DNA of 64,000 nt from Stemphylium vesicarium (Eukaryota > Ascomycota > Dothideomycetes > Pleosporales > Pleosporaceae). The DNA lies in contig QXCR01000025.1 of assembly GCA_004380135.1 (NCBI GenBank), positions 178,899 through 242,898 of the forward strand, in the 5' to 3' direction. Numbering within the stretch: position 1 is the first letter of the stretch; each line of letters opens with the position of its first letter. The notes under the pieces were generated by a model. It did not search any database and had not been told where the DNA came from. It worked only from the letters and a program-made list of their open reading frames with translations. A program made the translations under genes and the position numbers. Below are positions 22,538 through 35,235 of the stretch, in pieces.

Positions 22538-25335
22538 CTATGTGGGCGTCGGTGTCGGCAGCTCAGTAGTAGTAGGCGTCGGCCAGACGAATCCCATCGG
22601 CCAAGTACCATTCTGCACGGAATAACCCTGCTCACCTCTCTTCTCAAGCATGCCCATGGGCTGCTCCCCACCCTCATACTCAACCATAGTCGGATCCCTC
22701 ATCGCGGAGCCAACCTGCTCCGCATTCAACAACGCCGCCGCATAAGCCAAATACCACGTGCGACTCGCGCCGCCATCAAGCTGCTCCTGGAACGTAGGGC
22801 TAGAAAAGAACTCATACGAAGCCCTTGGATTAATCAGCGCTTGGTTTGCTTTCAAAATGCTCTTCCACCCGCCCTGGACCTGCTCTGCGCGCCCGTTGCT
22901 GAAATACGTGTCCCACTCTTCCTGCACGAAGGTACGGCGGCGCGTGTACGCCGAGCTGGGGTTCAGGGGAATCATGTGGATGCCTTCGATGTATTCGATG
23001 TTGCCGCCAAAGTATGTCGTATGGTCGATCTTGTTCTCGAAAAGGATGCCGGTGGCTTTGTTCTTGATGAAGCCTGGAGGCTGGTTCTTGTTGTCGTTTT
23101 CCATCAAGAAGTAATTCTTTATGCTGCGGGCTTGCACGGCTAGTTGTAGGTTTGCTCGCGCTTCCATGTTGGCGTCTTGGATGATTTTACCCCACATCTT
23201 GACGGCGTAGGTTGCGAAGGTGTCTTCTGAGGTCGATTCTTGGTCTTTGCCGTCGCCAGATTCGAAGAGCCCTTTGGCCCATGAGTGGCCGTGGAACCAG
23301 TCGAAAGAGCGCTGCATAGGAAAGTATTCGTCGTCGACGGGGTTGGCAAAGTCGCGAACGAGTGCGTTTACCCAGGCTTTGTTGCTGCCTTTCGAAAGCC
23401 AGGTTGGGTCGAGATGCCCGATCACGGCGGCGGTGTAGACAAAGTATCCGTAGTGGAAGTGATGGTCATTGTAGAGGGTGTTTCCGAAGTCGAGACCTGT
23501 GTCGTAGGGGGGCTTGTAGCTGGCGCCTGAGACGATGCCCTTCCACACATTGTCGTAGACAAGTGGCTCGGGCTGCGTGTTGTTGATGAAGACGTTGAAG
23601 GCATCCTTAAGTCTATCCAGTCCAGCCGCTGCATACAGGCTATTTCCAGTCATACTGTTCAACGTGTATGCGATAGTGGCAAACTTTGCGAGCCCTTTCC
23701 CGGAGTAGTACATGCTGTTAAGCGATGTTTGAGGGATCATGTCTTGGCTGAGCTCAGATATGCCAGCCTGATTGATGAGAGCGCGAGCTTGAGTGCCAAG
23801 ATTGATGTTTTCAGAGCCTCCCGCAGCTCCGTTGGGGTTCTTAGACCAAGGAGCAAACCCAATAGTGTCGGGAAGGTCGTTCTCAACCATGGTCATTTGA
23901 TCGGAAACGATGGCTTGTGCGAATCCTTTAGTCGTTGTCACGAGGGAAATGTTCTTCAAGGCAGCTCGAGTTTGCTGATCGAAAGACTCCACGTGATGTG
24001 GCAGCGCATACATGAACAAAGGTCGGTCTACGACGCCACCTTTAGTCCAACGGAGCGTGTAACTTCCAGATGCACCGTTGGTAGATCCGGTTATAGTTGT
24101 GTCGACAGGGTAAGCTCCGGCTGTGGAATCAAAGACGTCTTCCATGTCTTCTCCTGATGGGTTCTTGGTAACCTGTATTGTACCTATGAAGTCTGATGGG
24201 CCCGTAATGGTGGTGCTGTTCTCCAACACGAAGGGAACTGTGCCAATGGAGCCGGCCGATGTAACATAGACAATCCAGTGAGAGCCATCGTTCAGAACAA
24301 TTCTGTACTTGTGGGTCACTCCATTGACTAATTCGACATATACCAACGAGCGGAAGAAGACAGTGGTACTGATTACTGGCTTTGCCTTATCGTAGATGGC
24401 AGTCGTCATACCCATTCCTTGGATCACAGGCAGAGACATCAAGATACGAGTTCCGGATACGCTGTTTGGTCGGAGGTTTGCATATGTGGAAAAGCCTGTC
24501 ATGTGCTCGAGCGAAAGAGATGTATCTTGCTTAAGCTCCTCGGCAGAGAGAACGATGTGGTGGATACCAAGTGGCGAGATGAAGAATCGCGGGTTCTCTA
24601 CGGTTGGCACGAAAGCAAATTTATCTCTTGTCGTGTGGCTGATGGCGATACCTAGAGGAAGAATGAAGTTAGCATCTCTTCGACCCCGTGTTCGCCAATT
24701 TCACGTACCGAAAGAGCCACCGATGCCCTTGGCCCACGACAATGAGTAAGGATGCGTCCAGACCGGAAATCCTTGGCTCCCGAGGAAAAAGTTGGCGTAA
24801 AACTTGTTCGTCTGGATTGGTACATCTCCGTCGGTGATGTGCTCTTTCCGTACGGGGTGGTCGTTGCGAGAAGGGATAGCTGACGGAGGTGCCGCAGTTT
24901 CGATTGGCTGAAAGACGTTCGCCGAGACAGGATCTATCACTGCAGTAGGACCAGGATCGAGTGGCGTTTCGTTTGGGTACAGTGGCTGGGTGGCGGTTGT
25001 GATACCTGGGCCGTCGACTGGATCTTTCGTAAAGCCACCGGAAGGGAGTCCTGTTAAAAAGCTCTGTGGTTGGTCAGTATCTATACCTTGCAGCGGACCA
25101 TCAGTATCCCCGGGGAGCCGTGACATACCCCAGTGTCTGAGGGTTCTATAGTAGGCGAAGTTGATTGTAGCGTTTCTATTGCTGTACTATAACTTGTAGT
25201 AACGGAAACGTCGGACAAGGTGATCTCTCGAGCAGCGAGGACATCAGGTTCTCCCTTTGCGGCCCCTGTGGGCAAACCATGGACGGATGAGAGGACATGG
25301 GCCGAAACCAGCAAGAAACATGCCAGCTTGGCCAT
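22538..25335 (-). CDS. GH81 endo-1,3-beta-glucanase, secreted
   Basis: Three exons, 25335-25129, 25063-24709 and 24651-22538, encode 891 aa. Residues 1-20 (MAKLACFLLVSAHVL, ending SVHG) are a signal peptide. A Ser/Thr/Pro-rich linker covers about 40-130. The GH81 catalytic module starts near QTNKFYANFFLGSQ and contains THPYSLSWAKG, DHHFHYGY (about 583-590), the DWFHGHSWA motif (638-646), and QESTSED (658-664) with the predicted catalytic glutamates 659 and 663. The enzyme should hydrolyse internal beta-1,3-glucosidic bonds, in self wall separation (Eng1/Eng2 type) or in attack on other fungal walls. The C-terminus ends in a short TPTPT-rich tail with no carbohydrate-binding module. Introns are 65 and 57 nt with good donors (GTATGT, GTACGT). 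The in-frame upstream ATG adds 15 residues and is the less likely start. Confidence 0.95.
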
Positions 25336-27110
25336 AATGATGGGGGAACAGGTATGGAAGGTAACCAAGCGGAGGAACAAGACTGCTCTGAGCAGTGGAA
25401 AGCACTACGAAGATCCGTATAAGTTGTGAGAATATTGATCAGTTGAATGAATGTACCAGAGTAGTGGGGTGTTAGCTGATGAAGAGCATGGTGCAGTTCA
25501 AATAGGAGACAAAATGTTGGGAGATGAGAAAAACAATTTCGGCTCAACCGAATGTTTCATACAAGCCGGGTCGTTAATGATCTCTTCAGGAAGGTCGACC
25601 CTATTCCTAAGACATCAAGCTCAGGTGTGAAGATTGAACGTACTATGAAACGGTTAAGTTACCCAAGCGAGTTAGCTGAGATGAAGACACCATCGCACTG
25701 CGTTACACGGGGCCTTCGGGTACCTGAAACTTCCAAGTACCATGATAGCATACCCAGCTGTTCGGATGCTGGAGCCCACAAGTTGGATGCGGCTTGCGGG
25801 TCTTTCCGATAGTGACTACACTAAACACTCGTCGTAACTAAAGTGACTTGCATCGATTTTGGAGTCGTTGACGTTCGGGCAATACCTATAATTTTGATCT
25901 TTGCGCACAACATCGAGTAGGCATAGTGTTTAGATAGAAGACGTTTTTATCGCCAAGATACATCTGGCGCTGGGCGCAGTACTCCGTGGCATCTTCGCAT
26001 GACCAGGCAACGTGCTGCGAGCGTTTACAGGCTTGCTATCATGGTGGAGAGGAAGTAATGCGGTGTAGCAACCCTGCTAGCGTGTACGCGAGGCTGATTC
26101 TTGTGATCGGGATGTGGATATAAGGTGCGTAATGTATGATGAGAATGGCGAAATGTGATGATACTGATAGGGAATGACATCGGAACATGACACATGACCA
26201 GCGTCCTGGGCTTGGTCAGCATCCGATTGAGACGAGCCTCTCAGCCTTCTGATCTTCGGGGAGCGCGGGCACGTCAAACGTAGATCCGGAAATGTTTTAG
26301 ACACAACGTGTTCTGGTAGGACAGTGAAGGAGCTGGTGCTGTCCATTTTGCGGTTGGGTAACATCAAAGAAGCAAATATCGCAAGAAGACCTAATTCGCC
26401 ATCGAAGTGCGCTGATTGGGGCCAAGAAACTTGCCGGTATAAGACTAACTTAAGCTGGGGCCAGGAAAATCTCGTGACGCTTCTGGAGTTTGCCTCTATG
26501 ACAAGATCGAGAAGACGTCAAGTGAACGGTATTACTAGTAGATATTAACACACAACGAGCCTTGAACACGAGATCTAAGACCACCGAAGCCAGCGCCAGC
26601 GTTTCGGTTGTTGGTCTCGAGACCTCGATGAGACATGCGCCTTGTTTGCCCGCAGGAAAATCTGCAGTGTGACGAGAGCACATGGTGGTGAGTCGTGGCC
26701 GATGTGAACTCCTGAAGACCTCATCTGGCTCACGTCTATCGCCGCGCGCAGAGTAAGCAAAGACGTACATGGTCGCGCCGCTCGCGGAGATGCCTTCCAG
26801 AAGAATCATACTCAGAAGCGGTGGTGGTGGTATCACATGTCGTAGAGAAGAGTGGCGAGGATCACATGCAAAAACGCGTCGGGGGTTGACGGGATGTTAA
26901 GTCCGATGCTTCACAGCCACAGGTGACATCATGATAGCTCCCGCCACTTCATTGTCCAAACGATGCAATTATCATGACATACACATCGACAATCATTAGA
27001 TCCGCTCCACCTTGAACCTGATTACCTAGAATTCGAGCGATAGCTTCAATTCTTCACCACGTACACATCTCCACACACTAAATCACCCTGAATCACCCAA
27101 AAACCTCACC
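25336..27110. other. Divergent intergenic region between GH81 and WW gene
   Basis: About 1.8 kb upstream of both flanking genes. No gene is supported; frames are short and featureless. It presumably carries the two promoters. The 60 bases before 27111 are CA-rich and end in CACC next to the ATG, a typical fungal leader context. Confidence 0.5.
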
Positions 27111-27974
27111 ATGGCAACATCACAGCATCCAAACGAGCCACCGCCTAGTTACGAAGCCGCCATCTTCGACGCAGACCCTTCGCCCGGCCTTCACCGTGTT
27201 TCTACAGATGGACCTGCTGCCCGCACCGAGCGTAATGGCATCCCACCCGACCGACGGCGCTCCATGGAGGATGAGATGCGCGAGCTACCACCGGGCTGGG
27301 TCCGGTCATTCGACGAGCAATCACAACATCAATTCTTCGTAGACACTAAAGCAAATCCTCCGCGTAGCATATGGACGCACCCATACGACGACGAAGAATA
27401 CCTCAGCACGCTCAGCCCCGAAGAGCGCAAGAAACACACTCGCGTGCACAGGACGATGACGATGGAGGACCTGGCAGCCGAAGACTCGGACGCTGAAGAC
27501 CAACTGCCTCCACGGCCGACTTCCAAGGGAAAAGGAGCAGCGGTTTCCGGCGAGCCCACGGGCATACACAAGTTCTCGCGCAAGCTCAAGGACAAGATCA
27601 CGGGCCAAACGCACGACCAACGCGAACAGGCTCGTGCCCGCCGCGCAGAGCAGGAACGCCAAGCATACCTCCAGCACCTCCGCGCACGACAGGCGCTTAT
27701 CCGTGCCATGGAGACGGGCGAACCTCAGTTGTTGGGCAAGGACCGTCAAGGCAGAGATGTCTATATTGAACCGCCCCATGGCCCTTTTGCACCGAGAGGT
27801 GCTTACGGATACAATCCATATGGCCCCCGCCAATTCCAAAACCCAAATGTACGGTACATGCGCCCGGCTGGACCGTACGGTAGGCCATATGGTTACGGCT
27901 ACGGAGGTGGTGCTGGACTACCTATTGCAGCTGGGTTCTTGGGCGGTGCCATGCTGGGCGGTGCGCTATTCTAG
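27111..27974 (+). CDS. WW-domain protein with PPxY motif and glycine-rich tail
   Basis: A single uninterrupted frame of 287 aa. Near the N-terminus is the ligand motif PPSY (residues 11-14). A WW domain spans about 59-91, with Trp63 and Trp88 as the two signature tryptophans and Pro91 closing it. A charged region follows, then an Arg/Gln/Ala-rich helical segment (about 165-212) that could be a coiled coil, and a Gly/Tyr/Pro-rich end finishing in a glycine-zipper-like hydrophobic stretch (GFLGGAMLGGALF). WW domains bind proline motifs such as PPxY, and PPxY motifs recruit Rsp5/Nedd4 E3 ligases, so an adaptor or self-associating role is inferred. The specific function is unknown. The start is in good context (CACCATGG). 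Confidence 0.85.
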   Translation: MATSQHPNEPPPSYEAAIFDADPSPGLHRVSTDGPAARTERNGIPPDRRRSMEDEMRELPPGWVRSFDEQSQHQFFVDTKANPPRSIWTHPYDDEEYLSTLSPEERKKHTRVHRTMTMEDLAAEDSDAEDQLPPRPTSKGKGAAVSGEPTGIHKFSRKLKDKITGQTHDQREQARARRAEQERQAYLQHLRARQALIRAMETGEPQLLGKDRQGRDVYIEPPHGPFAPRGAYGYNPYGPRQFQNPNVRYMRPAGPYGRPYGYGYGGGAGLPIAAGFLGGAMLGGALF

Positions 27975-28296
27975 ACAACTCGAGGCTAGATGCGGTAGTC
28001 TTGAAGGCTACCCATAGCACATCAGTCGGTGGTTGTCTTGAGAAAGGCAGGTTTGATGACGGGACTGTTTAATGGTTCTCCCTTTTGTATTGCATGAGAT
28101 ATCCTATAGCACGATGACAATGAACAAGACATGACTACTACATTCCGTCTTCATACAACGTCTCTTCGGGTATCAGGTTCTAACTTTTTTTCTCTCAATC
28201 TTGACACACAATCCTCAGCTTGATGTAACGACAACTAAACAATCAACCCTTCTGTATCTGGTGTGCGTGCTGATCCTAACGTAGGGCAATGCTGAT
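27975..28296. other. Convergent 3' intergenic region
   Basis: A 322-base gap between the ends of the WW gene and SDA1. It holds T-rich and A-rich 3' flank sequence only. Confidence 0.5.
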
Positions 28297-30733
28297 TTAT
28301 GACCCAGGCTTGTGCCCCTTGTTACCTCTCTTACCACCTCGCTTCTTCCTCTCCACATGGCCCAGCAGCGTCTTCTTGACATCACCCAAACTCCTCTTAT
28401 TCTTACTCTTCGCCTTACCGAGCGTCATCAAGAAGTTCTTCTTACGTGCCTTATCCTGGTTCGTGGTACTCTTGCCCTCAGACACCTTCTTCTCCTTGCG
28501 CTTGGCCGTCTGCGAGAGATGGTTGGTCTCGCGATCTTGCTTGGCCATTGCAATCTTCTCTTCCTTGGTGTTCTTCTTGCCGAGCTGAGCGGCGAGTTCG
28601 ATTGTCTCCGCAGTGATGGCTTCGTCGTTGTGACGGGCGGCGAGAAGCTGGGCGCGCTTTTGGGACGGCATGGATGCGGTTATTTTGGAAGTGGAGCGGA
28701 GTTCCTGGAGTTGTTTCAGGTCGGCGGGGGTCAGGATGGTGGTGGTGAGAAGTTTGGATATAGACTTGGCTTCTGACTCTTCGCTCTTTGCGCCATTCTC
28801 TTTCGGTTCGTCTCCGGGGGTAGGCGTTGCGCTGCTGAGTTTCGCTTTCTTAGTTGGCCGCTCCTTGGTCTTGTCTTTTTCGTCCTCAGAGTCGCTGATT
28901 TCGATGTCTTCGCCGTCGCTTTCAACGTTTATCCATCCACCGGAGTCATCACTGTCGCCGTCGCTCTCCACGTCCCATTTCTTCCAGTCATCTTCATCGT
29001 CCAGCTCGACTTCGCCATTGTCGGCATCAGGGTCCAGACCAGCGGCTTCCAGCTTTTTCCTGCGCTCTTCTTCCTTCCACTTCTCAAGAAGTTCGATGCC
29101 CTCGACCTCGCCAATGGCTTCCTCACCGTAACGTCGCTCTTTGATGGTGCCGGCCTTGATGCCCATTGAAGCGTCCTTTCCACGATCGCGCTTCTTGAGG
29201 AGGTCGGCGCCAACTTCACGGTAAAGGGAGAGAAGACCCTTGGCGGCCATCATTGTACCCTTGTCCTTTGATTTACGGTACTACAAAATGTCAGTGTACT
29301 ATACAGAGGAAGGTTAGATGAGATTTCGCATACCATAACCAAGTCTTGTAGCAACGTGTCAGTCATGGCCAGAGGCTGGCGGGCACAAATCTCTCGAATA
29401 GCGTTCAATCCTGCTGCGGCGACCTCAGAGGCTGATGCTTCTGACACGAACTCGTTTGCGATCTTCTGCACTAGGGGTTCGAGGACATCTGGCGGCACGT
29501 AGCTATGAGTTGCTTGCGCCAAGCACGCAAGATAGCTTGTGACTGACGCTTGTCGAGGCGTGAGGTGCTTTAGGAAATACGAATAAAGCGGTAGGACGGT
29601 AAGCTGATGCAATCCGACAAGTCGGGTCACCAGCTGTAGGGCCAAGAGCTTGGTCTCGAGGGAGAGCTTGTTCTTGGAGTTCTGGATATGCTTCGAGAAG
29701 AGTGTCTCGGCAAAGCCTTGGGGATCGTGGAGCAAATGTAAGGCGCTGAAGTTCAACGGGCTGTAGGAGACACTGAATTAGCATTTGAAAGATAGCATTG
29801 GCGTGGAGGCACTTACTGTGGCGCATTCTTCTTCTTGCTCTTCTTCCTGACACTGGCAGCGGCTTGCTTCAGCTCGCGCGCCTTCTTCTTTGTCTTTTTG
29901 TTGATATCTGCTTGATGCCTCAACTTGGCCATGTCTACCTCGTTGTCGTCGTCGCTTTCTTCGGCAGCCGCCTCTCTCTCTTGGTCACCACCAAGGAAGA
30001 ACCTAATGCCACCCGAAATAGTCTTTTCGTTGTCGCTCAATGCAGCCAGTCGCATGACCTCGACAGTCCTTGCGTCTGCCCATATTTGACGCCTCCATAG
30101 CTCCCTTGTGATTTTGACGGCCAGGAATCCGCGTGGTGAGGCAGTATCGGCCTCGAGCAGGTTGTACAAGGTTGTCTGCAGCGCTTTGTTGACTTTGTGG
30201 TTCGTGGCTTTTGCGTTGGACGATCGGACATCGGAGACTATCTTCTGGAAAAGTAGAGCCCTGAGAGACTTTGAGCCCGTTGCTACTAGGATGGGGAACA
30301 GCGTGTTCAGAAGAGTGACCGAGTCAATCACATCCTTGTTCTTGAGCAGGCAAATGGCGCCAACGACCTTGTCGCGCAAATCCATCTCAAGGACCTCATG
30401 GTGTGTGAGCAGCAGGTCAATGAGGCTTCGTGGGAATTCGGGCAGCGTCAGGTCGGGATAGAGGTTTGCAGTATGCGATACGAATTCAATAAGACTACAG
30501 ACGCATTATTAGTGGTTTTCCCCGCATGGCACGGAACGTAATTACTCTTTCAACGCAACCAAGCCACCATCCGTGGAGGAGGGGTCAGCCAGAAACAAGT
30601 CAAGCAGCGTCTTGTATTGCTGATATTGCTGCTCAAAGTCGTCCCTGTATGATTGGGGGTCTCTCTTCAGCTTGAATCTGAGCGCAGCATGATCAGACTC
30701 GAGCTTCTCCAAAGCGCCCACTTTGCGCTTCAT
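28297..30733 (-). CDS. SDA1: SDA1, 60S ribosome biogenesis factor
   Basis: Four exons, 30733-30546, 30494-29817, 29760-29334 and 29280-28297, give 758 aa with consistent phases. The N-terminal half is the alpha-helical SDA1/NUC130 region, beginning MKRKVGALEKLESD and including DLIEFVSHTANLYPDLT across the first junction and LETKLLALQLVTRLVGLH. The third junction restores YRKSKDKGTMMAAKGLL, a hallmark of the SDA1 domain. Acidic Ser/Asp/Glu stretches lie in the second half (around 505-560). The extreme C-terminus is strongly basic (HVERKKRGGKRGNKGHK), typical of a nucleolar protein. In yeast Sda1 is essential for pre-60S maturation and export and for G1 progression. The gene diverges from RSE1 across a short shared promoter. 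Confidence 0.96.
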
Positions 30734-31184
30734 GGTGGAAGAGTGAGGTAAGGGCTGGGGAGGGGACGGTGTCGAATGCCGGTATTGAAGTGCTCTTCTG
30801 AACGAGAAGATGAATGCGAACGTCTCTTCAGTTAGCTGCGGCCAAAACTCGTGACCAGGCGCCGTCGTGTATTCCCTTCGCCGTCGCGCATCGTAGACTT
30901 TGCGACGTAGAATTTTAGTGGGGCCATGCCACCAATTGGCTGGGGCGGACCGACACTGGGTCCGAGAAGCTCTGACCTTTTCGCGCGTAAAGATTTCACC
31001 AACCTCGACAACTTGCGCAAGCTTTCCCTCGCCGCGCAGTTACCCACTGTCGCGCACCCGTCCTAATAACTCTATAAGCTCTGCCCATATTTTGTACTTT
31101 TCATTGCGGCTTTGGTGCAGCTCCCGCGCCTCAAACACGTAGACGCGATCCTAATACCTGGGCAAGCGCCCGCCGTCGCCTATC
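30734..31184. promoter_or_regulatory. Shared divergent promoter of SDA1 and RSE1
   Basis: A 451-base gap separates the start codons of two essential housekeeping genes on opposite strands, so both promoters and leaders must fit here. The layout is seen directly; co-regulation is inferred. I could not identify a specific binding site. Confidence 0.65.
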
Positions 31185-34100
31185 ATGACGAGCTTCTCTT
31201 CCATGTCGCTGTATGCCTTGACGGTGAAGCAGCCGACAGCTACCCAGGATGCCATTTCCGGCGACTTTCTCGGAAACGGCAAGCAGCAGATCCTCACTGC
31301 AAGCGGCTCGCGACTGGCTATCCTCGAAGTCTCGCGGCGACAAAAGGGCTTCCAAGAGCTCTACTCGCAAGACGTGTTTGGCATCATCCGGCGCATCGCC
31401 AAGTTCCGCATTGCTGGCGGCACCAAAGGTATGTCGATCCTCCTACCCCCGCTACAAGCAGTATAGTGATTTTCAAAGCACACGACACCTTCGAGCTCGT
31501 CGCTCCCTGAGCCCGCGGTGGACTGGACTGCAACTCCTACTAAGAAGCCTTGCTGACTCTGTAAGACCACATTGTCATAACCACCGACTCTGGGCGTTTG
31601 GTTACGTACGAGTACCTTCCCGATGAACACATTTTCAAGACGGTTCACTTTGAGACGTTCGGCAAGTCTGGAATACGACGTGTCGTTCCTGGCGAGTATC
31701 TGGCAGCCGACCCGAAAGGGCGCGCTATCATGATCGCCTCGACAGAGAAGAACAAGTTGGTCTACATCCTCACCCGAAGTGGACAGACCGACATTGCCAT
31801 CTCCTCCCCACTGGAGGCGCACAAGCCGCAAACTCTTGTGTACTGCCTTATCGGTCTCGACGTGGGGTACGACAACCCCATGTTCGCGACGCTTGAGGTG
31901 GACTACTCCAATTCCGAGACTGATCCCACGGGCGAGGCCTACGAGGAGATCAAGAAGGAATTGGTATACTACGAGCTGGATCTTGGTCTGAACCACATCG
32001 TACGGAAATGGTCGGAGCCAGTCGATCGTACAGCAAACACACTCTTCCGCGTACCGGGAGGTCCCAACGCGCCGAGCGGTGTCTTGTGCTGCGGAGAGGA
32101 CAGTATCACATACCGCCGCATCTTCAACAACAAGTCGAGCGTTCACCGGCTGGCGATTCCACGCCGTGAGGGAGCCACTGAGGATCCCAACCGGAAGCGC
32201 ATGATTGTCGCTGGTACTCTGTACTCTCTCAAGGGCGGCGACTTCTTCTACCTTCTACAAACAGAGGATGGTGACGTTTTCAAGCTTACAGTGGAAGCAC
32301 CCAATGGTACAGTCGAGAAGATCAAGATCAAGTACTTCGATACCATTCCGGTGACAACGAGCATCTGCATCCTCAGGGCTGGTTTCGTCTACGCTGCCTG
32401 CGAATCTGGAGATCGCATCTTGTACGAACTGGAGTCGTTGGGTGATGAGACTGAAGACCCCGTCTTTGAAAGTGATCAGTTCCCCGTTGACCCGGAAACT
32501 TCATTCGCGCCTCCATTCTTCCGTCCCCGAGCTTTGGTCAATCTCACAGCGGTAGAGGCGATGCCAAGTCTCAACCCGATCATGGGTATGGAAGTCGCCA
32601 ACCCAGCCCTGGAGGACGCGCCACAGGTGTACACCATCAACGGTACTGGTGGCCGTAGCTCCTTCCGAACAACGAGAAACGCTCTAGAGGTTCTAGACCT
32701 GATCGAGTCACCACTGCCACAGAACGCTTCTGACGTCTGGACAACGAAGCTCACAAGCGAGGACGAAGCGGACACGCTCATTGTACTCTGCCTTCACAGC
32801 CGAACACTCGTCTTGAAGATCGGTGATGATGTCGAAGAGGCCGCAAACACTGGCTTCCTTCCAGACACAAACACCCTCGGTGTGCAGCAGTTTGGCGAGG
32901 ACTGCATCATTCAGATCCACCCCAAGGGTATCCGTCATATCCAGGGCATCCAATTCCCCAACGACGATGCAAGCGCTACGCACGCTAGCCTGACAGATTG
33001 GCAACCCCCAGCCCACCGCACTATTGTAGCTTGCGCAACCAACAACCGACAGGTTGCAATCGCGCTGAGCTCTGGTCAAATCCTGTACTTCGAGTGCGAT
33101 TCTGATGGTTCCCTTGCCATGGCTGAGGAGGAGATCGTCCTGGACAGCACCATCAACTGCCTTGCGATGCCCGATGTTCCAGAAGGTAGTGTGCGAGCCT
33201 TCTTCTTGGCTGTCGGCTGCAGTGACCAGACTGTCCGAATCTTCAACCTGAGTCCTGACATGGAAGGCAACATCTTGCGAAGCATCTCCGTCCAAGCTCT
33301 CACATCGCCGCCAAGCGACCTGACTATCAACCTCATGACAGACAAGTCGCCCCGCGGTTACAGTCAATTCCTCCATATCGGTCTACGAAGTGGTGTATAC
33401 ATCCGGTCGGTGCTAGATGAAATGACTGGTGACATCGGCGACACTCGGAGACGCTTCCTCGGTCCTGAACCCATCAAGTTCGCCAAGGTGACTGTGGCGG
33501 GCGAGCCTGCTATCCTGGCTATGACTTCACGACCATGGCTTGGCTACACTCATCCACGTACCAGTGTGCTCCAGCTCACACCGCTGAACTACATCTCCTT
33601 CAAGTCTGCGTGGAACTTTGATGGTTCTCAATTCAAGGGAATCATCTGTGTGAGCGCAAATGAGCTACGGTAAGCAAACCTCTTCCTTTTTCCCATGATT
33701 GCAGTGATGATACTTTGTACACCTTAAACACGATGAGGGTCCAAACCTTTTGGTTCCAATTGTTCCTACTGAAAGCAATCACCCAACTGATTTTGTTGCA
33801 TCAACTCTCTTAGAGATCAGAGGCTAACATGTCCAGTATTTTCACATTCAACGACTTGACGGATAACACTACCTACGAGAACATCCCCTTGAAGTATACC
33901 CCAAGGAAGATGGTGGGATACCATGACCAGGGCGTATTCTACGTCATCCAGAGCGACAATAACACCATAAGTGCCGATCGACGCCAACAGCTGATCGCAC
34001 AGAGTGGTGCCAACAAGGAGGATGCCGATGACACCGAACCCTCAATGGACGTTGAGCAGCCCAACGGTGATGCGACAGATGGTGGAACCGATAGTGACGA

Positions 34101-35235
34101 ACTCCCTGCGGTAGATTTTGGCTACCCAAGGGCTCAGGGCAGCTGGGCATCTTGCATTCAGGTCGTCGATCCCGTCACTGAGAAGGCGGTCACCCACACT
34201 GTGGAGCTCAACGGCAACCAGTCGCTCGTTAGCGCTGCTCTCGTCTTCTTCGAAAGCCGTGGTGACGAGGCCTTCCTTGCTGTTGGTACCGCCAAGGATC
34301 TGAGCTTCACACCATTCAAGTTCTCGGCCGCATCTATACAGGTATACAAGATCAACCCAACGGGCCGTGAACTCGAGTTCTTCCACGAGACGGCGGTCAG
34401 TGAGCCACCCCTAGCGCTACTTGCTTTCAAGGGTAAGCTCGTTGCTGGTGTTGGACGTCATCTGTGTCTTTATGATTGCGGTATGAAGTCGGTCCTCCGC
34501 AAAGCGCAGGCCCCTAATTGCGTACCCACACGCATCACCGACCTCAAGACTCAAGGTAGCCGACTGGTCGTTTCCGATCAAGCACAGTCTGTCACCTACG
34601 TCGTGCACAAAGACCAGGTTCATCCCAACCGTCTCATCCCCTTTGTCGACGACACAGTTGCTCGACACACATCAGCTTCCGAGATGCTGGACTATGATAC
34701 CACTGTTGGTGGTGACAAGTTCGGCAACCTCTGGCTAGTACGCTGTCCACAGAAGGTCTCCGAATCTTCCGACGAGTCTCCAGATGGATCTGATCTGCTT
34801 GTAGACAAGAGCTACCTGGGTGGTACTGCCAACCGTCTCGACCTCATCGCACACTACTTCACAAACGACATCCCAATCTCAATACAGAAGACGGTCCTGT
34901 TGTCAGGTGGTGAGCGCATTGTCTTCTGGGCCGGTCTCCAAGGCACCCTTGGCGCACTCATCCCGTTCAACTCGCGTCGTCAGCACAAGATGTTCCAGCA
35001 ACTTGAGCTGCAGCTTCGCTCTGATGACAAGCCACTGTCTGGCCGCGATCACCTTGCCTACCGTAGCTACTTCGCGCCAGTCAAGAGCGTTATTGATGGT
35101 GACCTTATCGAACGCTTCCTGGTCCTTTCTCGCGATAAGAGGGAGAGCATTGCTGGTCAAATGACGGGTGCGGAATGGACTCCTAGCATGATTGATGAGG
35201 CGATCTGGAACATGAGAGGTCTGTATGCTTTCTAA
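31185..35235 (+). CDS. RSE1: RSE1, SF3b subunit 3 (SF3B3/SAP130) splicing factor
   Basis: Three exons, 31185-31428, 31566-33669 and 33837-35235, encode 1248 aa, the usual family length. The N-terminus (MTSFSSMSLYALTV, then GKQQILTASGSRLAILE) and the long beta-propeller body belong to the DDB1/CPSF160/SF3B3 superfamily (MMS1_N region). The CPSF_A-type C-terminal domain covers about residues 880-1215 (LLAFKGKLVAGVG, YFAPVKSVIDGDLIERFL). The product is a scaffold of the U2 snRNP SF3b complex, needed for branch-site recognition. Intron 1 is 137 nt with a TGTAAG acceptor, and intron 2 is 167 nt, longer than most introns in this window. Both junctions restore conserved sequence (GGTKDHIVITTDSG; ELRIFTFNDL). 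Confidence 0.96.

Noticed and set aside
3626..25335. Secondary-metabolite gene cluster
   Set aside because: A P450 and a C6 regulator are present, but no backbone synthase, transporter or tailoring set is visible, so a cluster cannot be claimed.
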